DNA from: Legionellaceae bacterium | GTDB lineage: Bacteria > Pseudomonadota > Gammaproteobacteria > Legionellales > Legionellaceae | DNA: 9,942 nucleotides | Reading direction: 5' to 3' | Assembly: GCA_023266075.1 (NCBI GenBank) | Contig: JAHFRX010000049.1 | Location: 1 to 9,942 of the forward strand | Shown: piece after piece, positions 1-9,000 of the stretch | How the letters are laid out: each line of letters starts with the position of its first letter | Numbering within the stretch: position 1 is the first letter of the stretch | Notes under the pieces: generated by a model | What the model was told of the DNA's origin: nothing | Databases searched by the model: none | The model's input: the letters and a program-made list of their open reading frames with translations, nothing else | Program-made: the position numbers and the translations under genes

Positions 1-3000
1 AATAGAGTCATGTGTTTTAGGTTTAAATGAACATAGCTTTGTGAGTTTAGCGAGTTTGCAGCGTGAAGGGCGACGTTTATTTCATAGTTTATCGATTTTC
101 GAAAATCAACCAGTGAGGCCGCCTGCAGAAAATATTAGGACTGAAGCGACGATCGAAAAATTAGATTATTCACTTGCATTTTTGATGCAGGAAAAAACAG
201 AGAGCATTCAATTTACATTATCTTACGATGGCCTTTATTTAAGTGAAACGAAGGCCGCGCAATTACTGGCGCAACTCAACTTAATATTTGAGCAAGCTCC
301 TGGACTACGCCATCAAGCCCATAGCGCACTGACGCTACTGACACCTCAGGAATATCAGCAAGTTGTTTATGATTGGAACGCGACAACATGTGATTATCCA
401 AGAGATAAGACATTGCACCAATTGTTTGAAGAGCAAGCATTACGCACCCCTCATCATGTTGCAGTGATATATGAAAGTGAAACACTAACGTATCAGGCGT
501 TGAATGAAGCGTCAAATCAACTGGCGCACTATCTTCAGAAGCAGTATGCTGGCGAACTTAAAGCAGATACTGTAATTGGCTTGTGTGTTGAGCGCTCCTT
601 AGAGATGTTGATCGGGATTTTGGGGACATGGAAAGCCGGTGGTGCTTATGTGCCGATTGATCCATATTATCCATCATCACGTATTCAGTTTATGCTTGAA
701 GATACAAGTGCTGCATTGGTATTAACGCAATCGCATTTGATGCTTACAAGTACGATTCAACGCATTGATTTAGATAAAAAGCCTTATCTTGATGAGATAA
801 AAACCAATCCTTCTCATCTGAGTCAAGCGACAGATTTAGCATATGTGATTTATACCTCTGGCACGACAGGGCAGCCTAAAGGTGTGATGGTTGAACATCG
901 CGGACTTGTCAATCGATTAGATTGGATGCAGCGTACTTATCCACTCAATCATACTGATGTTGTATTACATAAAACCCCTTATAGTTTTGACGTCTCCGTT
1001 TGGGAGTTATTGTGGGCGAATCAGCAAGGTGCGGTGTTAGTCATTGCAAAGCCTGAGGGGCATCGGGACGCATTATATTTAAAAGCGTTGATTGCTCAAC
1101 AAAAAATTACCGTCATCCATTTTGTTCCCAGCATGCTCGCGGCATTTACGGATGCATTAGCCGGACAAAATGTTTCTTCCACATTGCGCTACGTCTTTTG
1201 TAGTGGAGAGGCATTAAGCTTGCATCAAGTGCATGCTTTTTATGCGCTGTGTGAGCATCGGCTAGAGATTCATAATTTATATGGACCGACAGAGGCCTCT
1301 ATTGAAGTGACCTCTTTTTCTTGTACAGAAGAGGTCAGTCAAATACTGATTGGGAAATGGATTCAAAATGTACATGGTTACGTTTTAGATCCGTATCAAA
1401 ATCCTGTACCTGTCGGTGTGGTAGGTGAATTATATATTGGTGGAGCAGGGATCGCACGTGGGTATTTAAATCAGCCAGCGCTGACTTTGGCGCGTTTTGT
1501 TGAGAACCCGTTTGCAACAGCGTTGGATAAATCTCTGGGTTATACGCGATTATATAAGACAGGTGATTTAGTGAAATGGCAGGCTTTCGGGGAGTTGGAA
1601 TACGTCGGTCGTAATGATTTTCAAGTGAAGATCCGTGGGTTTCGAGTAGAGCTGTGTGAAATAGAGCAGGTATTACTAACCCATCCGTCGATCAGCCAAT
1701 GTGTTATTGTATCGTATGTTCGAGAAGATGGGCGTTATTATCTCGTCGGGTATTGTGTCAGCTCAAAAAAAGTGACAGATGCTGAATTACGTTCTTATTT
1801 GAGTGAGCGTTTGCCTGAATATATGTTACCGAGCGTATTGATGTTTGTTGAGCGTATGCCGTTAACAAGCAATGGGAAATTAGACCGCGAAGCGTTGCCG
1901 CGGCCTGATGTTCAAAGCGCTGAGGAGCGCGTGCATCCGCGTACGTCTCTAGAGCAACAAATCAGTGAGATTTGGTCGTCTGTTTTAAATGTAGAAGCGT
2001 TAAGTGTGACCGATGATTTTTTTAGATTGGGTGGTGATTCGATACAAAGTATTCAAGTATCAGCACGTCTCAATAAGTTGGGTGTTCATTGCACAGTTCG
2101 AGATATTTTCACTTATCGAAGTATTGAGCGATTAGCCGAAGCATTAGGTGATGCATCACCGATATTGCTTGAGGAGAAACATGCGTCAGCTCAATCATCC
2201 AGTAATTTTTCAAGTGTGATATTAAGTCAGGCATTATTGGACAGTTTAGAAAAAACGCACTTGTCTATCGAGGCCATCTATCCTGCGAGTAGTTTGCAAG
2301 AGGGTTTTATTTATCATGCGTTGAGTCAGCCAGAGGATGATGCATATTGTGTTCAGCTGCGGATAGATTATGACATGGCGTTGGATGTTAATTTTTACAC
2401 AGAGGCATGGCGTTTGGTTATAGCGCATTATCCTATCCTTAGGACCTCTTTTAACTGGTCAGAAATACCGATTCAAATTATTCACCAACGAGGTGATGTA
2501 ACCGTTCATTATCATGATATTCGGGAGACTTCTGAGCAAACACAAGCAATATTAGCACTTCAACAGGCAGATAGGCGTGTTCATTTTGATTTACAAAAGC
2601 CGACGCTGTTGCGTCTACATGTGATTCGTCGAGAAGAGGACGCCTATACCGTATTACAAACGATGCATCATAGTATTCTGGATGGATGGAGTCGACCGGT
2701 CCTTTTGCGTCAAGTCGATACGTATTATCAGTTGTTAAGACAAGAAAAATCGATCACTGTGATACCCGACAGTGCTTATCTTCGAGCTCAAGCGTATATG
2801 ATTGCTCATAAAGAGGCGACCGAACGTTATTGGAAAAAGACGCTAACAGGCGTCGGGTACGCAAATGATCTCAGTGCTTTATTCAGTACACCGGTATATC
2901 TAGAAGATGTGCGTGTAGTAGAAGAGCCTATGCAGCAAAGTGTCCATATTGAAGGTGCGCAGTATCACGCGATAAAGGCATTTTGCGCTGAAAAAGGTAT

Positions 3001-6000
3001 TACGCTCAACACGTTGAGTCAATTTGTTTGGCATAAATTAATTCAAGTTTACACTCAAGATCATCAAACGATTGTAGGAACAACGGTATCCGGTCGTGCT
3101 TTACCGATTTCTGGAATAGAAGAAAGTGTGGGTCTTTATATTAATACGTTGCCATTGGTGGTGAACTGGGATGTTTCCACAAGTATTTTGGAACAATTGC
3201 ATGAGATAGAATCGCAAATTTTAGGTTTAAATGAACATAGTTTTGTGAGTTTGGCGAGTTTGCAGCACGCGGGGAGACGTTTATTTCATAGCTTATTTGT
3301 GTTTGAAAATTATCCAGTTTCCGCTTTGAAAAATGGACAAATTCAAGTGCGTGAGTCGTTTGAAAAAGTCGACTATCCTTTAAGTTTGTTATTGCATGAG
3401 CATGAAGAAACGCTACATATTACGCTATCTTATGATGGGACATATTTGACGCAAGAAAAAGCCGCGCAGTTATTAGCACAGTTAAGTTTTGTTTTTAATC
3501 AAGTCACTGGGCAATATCATGAGCCGCACCATGTATTGAGTGTGTTGCTGCCGGATGAGGTTCAGCAAATCATTTACGATTGGAATGCAACAACACGTGA
3601 TTATCCCCAAAATAAAACATTGCATCAATTATTTGAAGAGCAAGCTTTACGCACACCCGATCATGTTGCAGTCGTTTATGCGGGCAACACACTGACATAT
3701 CAGATGTTAAATGAGGCTGCAAATCAATTGGCACATTATCTTCATCAACAGTATGGCGGTTCACTTCAAGCCGATACACTCATTGCAATATGTGTTGAGC
3801 GCTCATTAGACATGTTGATAGGCATATTGGGGATATTAAAAGCGGGGGCTGCTTATGTGCCGATTGATCCCAACTATCCTTTATCGCGTATTCGGTTTGT
3901 GCTTGAAGATACAGGCACAAAATTATTGTTAACACAGTCATATTTATATGTTGATGTTGATATTGCACGTATCGATTTAGATGTGCTCCCTTATGCGAAT
4001 GCCTCTAAGTCAACACGGTCGAGTATGAGTCAATCGACGGATTTAGCATATGTGATTTATACCTCTGGCACAACAGGGCAACCTAAAGGTGTGATGATTG
4101 AGCATCGGAGTGTGTGTAATTTATTAACTCACTTGCCTCATGTGTTTCATTTGACGGATAAAACGTGTGCATTACAATTTGCTTCAATTGCTTTTGATGT
4201 TCATATTGTAGAGATATTCAATGCACTCACCATCGGTGCTCGATGTATTATTGTGCCTGATGCGACACAAAAAGATATGCAATCTTTGTCTTTTTATTTA
4301 ACACATTATCAGATTAGCTACGCTTGTATCCCGCCAGCACTATTATCTCAGTTTGATCATACGTTGTTTCCTTTGTTGCGTACGCTAGTTGTGGGTGGTG
4401 AAGTGCTTAAACCGTCAGTTATGGCGCAATGGAGTCATCATCGTTATTTAATTAATGCATATGGCCCCACTGAAAATACGGTTGGTGCAATTACGCATGC
4501 TTACAGGGCAGGTGATTTAAATACAACGATTGGCCGCGCGCTACCGAATGTTAAGGTTTATGTTTTAGATGCTCGTCAAGAACCCGTACCGATAGGTGTG
4601 GTGGGCGAGCTATATATTGGTGGTGCAGGGCTTTCTCGTGGATATTTGAATCAGCCAGAACTGACAGCTGAGCGTTTTATCAGCAATCCCTTTGCGACAG
4701 AAGAAGACCAGGTAGCGGGTTATACACGCTTGTATAGGACCGGGGATTTGGTGAGATGGGAGGCAGATGGCGCGTTAGAGTATATTGGTCGGAATGATGA
4801 CCAAGTGAAAATACGTGGGTATCGAATAGAGCTTGGTGAGATAGAGCAAGTTTTATCAAGTCATCCGAATGTGGCGCGATGTGAGGTGTTATCGTATACG
4901 CGAGAAGATGGTCATGCGTATTTAGTGTCTTATTGTGTGAGTTCCAGCGAGATAACGGACGATGAGCTTCGTTCTTATTTAAGTACGCGATTACCTGAAT
5001 ATATGTTACCGAGTGTCTTCATGTTTTTAGATGATTTTCCTCTGACATCGAATGGGAAGCTAGACCGCAGTGCGTTACCTTTTCCTGAGGTTCAGCGTGT
5101 TGAGGAATGCGTATTACCGCGAACATTTTTAGAGTCGCAGTTGAGTGAAGTATGGTCATCTGTATTAGGTGTGCAAACGTTAAGTGTGAGGGATGATTTT
5201 TTTAGACTGGGGGGGGACTCGATACAAAGTATCCAAGTCGTAGCACGATTAAAAAAGCTTGGCATCCGTTGTACAGTGCGTGATATTTTCACCCATCGGA
5301 GTATTGAGCGCTTGGCTCAAATGTTGGGTGAATCGCCACATTTATTGGATGAAGAGGAGGCGGTGTTACTCTCTTCATCCAGTGATATTTCAACGAAGGC
5401 ATTAAGTCATGAGTTACGGATAAGTTTGCAAAAAAAGTATACAGCGATAGAGGCCATTTATCCTGCAAGTAGTTTACAAGAAGGTTTCATCTATCACGCG
5501 CTAAGCCAGCCTCTGGATGATGCGTATTGTGTCCAGTTGCAGCTCGAGTATGAGGTAGGGTTGGATGTGGAGCATTATATCAATGCGTGGCGCTTAGCGA
5601 TGATGCGCTATCCTATCTTGCGAACATCGTTTGATTGGTCAGAGGTTCCGGTACAAATCATTCATCAAACGGGTGATTTGATGGTTCACACGCATGACCT
5701 TCGAAAAAGTGCGGACCAAGCGCAAGCAATATTAGCATTGCGACAAGCCGATCGAACGGTTCGTTTTGATTTACAAAAACCGACATTGTTGCGACTGCAT
5801 GTGATTCGTCGAGGAGAAGATGCGTATACCGTCTTACAAAGTAATCATCACAGTATATTGGATGGTTGGAGTAACCCGATATTACTTCAGTGTGTACATA
5901 CATATTATGAAGCGTTGCAGGCGGGAGAGGCCCCCGTTGTTTCTGTTGATACAGCATACCCTCAAGCACAATCGTATATGATGATGCATCGTTCGACAGT

Positions 6001-9000
6001 AGAGTCGTACTGGGAGTCTTATTTACACTCGGTGATGGATGCGAATGATTTGAGCGTTTTATTGAGCACGTCAGCACATCTGGAAAATGTGCGTGTTGTA
6101 GAGGAGCCACAGCAGCACAATGTTCGTATCGAAGGCTCTTTGTATCAGGCGTTAAAATCATTCTGTGCAAAAGAAGGCATCACACTCAATACGTTAAGCC
6201 AGTTTGCTTGGCATAAGTTAATCCAAGTTTACACACAGGATGAGCAAACAATTGTGGGCACAACAGTCTCAGGTCGTGCTTTGCCAATTTCTGGGATAGA
6301 GGAAAGTGTTGGTCTTTATATCAATACATTGCCATTGGTGGTGAACTGGAATGTATCGACGAGTATTTTGGAGCAATTGCGTGAGATAGAGTCACATGTT
6401 TTAGATTTAAATGAGCATAGCTTTGTGAATTTAGCGCCTTTGCAGCGTGAGGGTAAACGCTTATTCCATAGTTTGTTTATTTTCGAAAATCATCCGGTGA
6501 CATCATCAGCAAAAGACATGAAAGTCAGGGAGACGATTGAAAAGCTAGATTACCCTTTTGTGCTATCGATGCATGAGATGAAAGACAGTTTCCTTATCAC
6601 GCTTGCCTGTGATGGGAAGTATTTGACGGAGACAAAAGCACATCAGTTACTCGCACAGTTGAGTTTGATATTTGAGCAAATACCGCATCGATACCATCAG
6701 GCTCATGACACACTAACGTTACTGACACCTCAGGAATATCAACAGATTATTTATGACTGGAACGTCACAACACGCGACTACCCAAAAGATAAGACATTGC
6801 ATCAATTGTTCGAAGCGCAAGCGTTACGCACACCGCATCATGTTGCAGTGGTATATGAAGGTGAGGCACTGACTTATCAGGTGTTGAATGAGGTATCAAA
6901 TCAATTGGCACATTATCTTCAGAAACAGTGCAAAGGGATGCTTAAAGCGGACACACTGATTGGTTTGTGCGTTGACCGTTCATTAGAGATGATGGTTGGA
7001 ATTTTAGGGATATTGAAAGCAGGAGGCGCTTATGTGCCGATTGATCCGAATTATCCATCATCGCGTATTGAGTTTATGCTTCAAGATACGAGTGCAATGC
7101 TGTTATTAACGCAGTCGCATCTTTGCTTTGATATTGATATTGTACGCGTTGATCTAGACTTAGACCCTTACGTACATGAATCTAAATCACCGCTGACCAG
7201 CATGAGTCGGTCGACTGATTTAGCGTATGTGATTTACACCTCAGGCACGACGGGATTGCCTAAAGGAGTGATGGTCACACATACCAGTTTGATAAATGTG
7301 GCGCTATCTAAAAAGCGTCAACTCATCGCATTGACTGAGCATGAAAAAATAGCACAAATATGTACTTTTACGTTTGATACATTTTGTTTGGATTATGCAT
7401 TCGTTTTTCTTCATGGGTATGAGCTACATTTATTGCCTACAGCATGTCGCTACGATGCAGCATTGATGCTTTGTTACATTGAAGACAACACCATCAGTTA
7501 TATCCATATGCCAACGGTACTGTATCAAACATTAAATGGTTATGATTTAGCAAGGCTACGTTCGCTGAAATATCTCGCTTTTGGTGGTGAAAAGTTAAAT
7601 GTAGCGATTGATAATACAGGGCTAAATTATACATTAATTAATTCCTATGGTCCTACAGAATCTACCGTTGAGTCGAGTGTGGTGATTTATCCTCATGTGA
7701 TAGATCATCGTCATATTAATCCACGGTCTATAGGCCGTCCTATTGATAATACAACATTATTTGTGCTGGATAGGACACATAAACCCGTACCGATAGGTGT
7801 TGAGGGTGAGCTATATATTGGTGGTGCAGGCCTTTCTCGTGGATATTTGAATCAGCCAGAACTGACAGCTGAGCGTTTTATCAGCAATCCCTTTGCGACA
7901 GAGGAAGACCAGGTAGCGGGTTATACACGATTATATAAGACTGGGGATTTGGTGAGATGGCAATCGTGTGGGGCGTTAGAATATATCGGCCGGAATGATT
8001 TTCAAGTCAAGATACGGGGCTTTCGGATAGAGTTAGGCGAGATAGAGGCGGTTTTATCGCGCCATCCTGATGTCGTTCAATGCGTGGTGCTATCGTATAC
8101 GCGAGAAGATGGTCATGCGTATTTAGTGTCTTATTGTGTGAGTTCCAGCGAGATAACGGACGATGAGCTTCGTTCTTATTTAAGTACGCGATTACCTGAA
8201 TATATGTTACCGAGTGTCTTCATGTTTTTAGATGATTTTCCTCTGACATCGAATGGGAAGCTAGACCGCAGTGCGTTACCTTTTCCTGAGGTTCAGCGTG
8301 TTGAGGAATGCGTATTACCGCGAACATTTTTAGAGTCGCAGTTGAGTGAAGTATGGTCATCTGTATTAGGTGTGCAAACGTTAAGTGTGAGGGATGATTT
8401 TTTTAGACTGGGTGGAGATTCGATACAAAGTATCCAGGTGTCAGCACGTTTAGAGAAGCTTGGCATCCGTTGTACGGTGCGTGATATTTTCACCCATCGG
8501 AGTATTGAGCGGCTAGTTGAGGTGTTGGGAGATGCACAGACAATTCGCTCAGAGCAAGGTGTATTGAGTGGCTCTTTTGGTTTGCTGCCCATCCAGTCAT
8601 GGTTTTTTAAGAAGTCATTACGCAAGCCCAATCATTGGAATCAATCTTTTTTAGTTCGAGTCCCAGAATTATCCGTAGAGCGTTTACGCGCATTACTTCC
8701 GCAGTTGGTATTGCACCATGATATGTTGCGAGCGCGATTTAACGGGGAGAGCGAGCAGCGTTATGAGGCTTTATCTTCTCTGGCATGGTTTGAGGCGGAT
8801 GTGTCATTTTTAGAGGAAGAATCGCTCACGCGTTGGCAGAGTGATTTTGATATTAAGGATGGTCCTTTGTGTCGGATGGGTTACATCAGCGGCTATGCGG
8901 ATGGGAGTGCACGCCTTTATTTGGCATTTCATCATTTAATCGTGGATGTGGTTTCGTGGCGAATTTTAATTGATGATATTTCAGATTTATATGCCGGGAA

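Noticed and set aside
2..310. Apparent stop codons near the start of the window (tag, taa in other frames) suggesting an intergenic region
   Set aside because: They are out of frame; the frame starting at base 2 is open and matches the tail of C2 and C3.
276..3968. Several 60-80 codon minus-strand frames (for example 276-515, 1335-1517, 2246-2428, 3570-3968)
   Set aside because: All lie opposite intact NRPS coding sequence, show no family resemblance, and are expected by chance opposite this codon usage.
5209..5216. A frameshift in T2 at the G8 tract
   Set aside because: The same frame continues through T2, C3, A3, T3, E and C4 with all motifs, so no shift is present in this sequence.
2195..5395. 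Possible N-terminal HHxxxxGD motif before C2 and C3 that would make them dual condensation/epimerization domains
   Set aside because: I read the linkers before both domains residue by residue and found no such motif; the His residues present are isolated.
5658..6170. 170-codon open frame on the minus strand inside C3
   Set aside because: It is antisense to the well-conserved C3 domain, has no recognisable domain or ribosome binding site that I could find, and is explained by the codon structure of the + strand gene.
4607..8412. Long direct repeats as a transposon or composite mobile element
   Set aside because: The repeats fall at matching places within homologous modules, keep the frame, and show no transposase, terminal inverted repeats or target duplications.
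8293..8631. 112-codon minus-strand frame, sharing its end with a 66-codon minus-strand frame at 5092-5292
   Set aside because: The shared protein sequence comes only from the 322-bp exact repeat on the + strand; it is not evidence of a conserved antisense gene.
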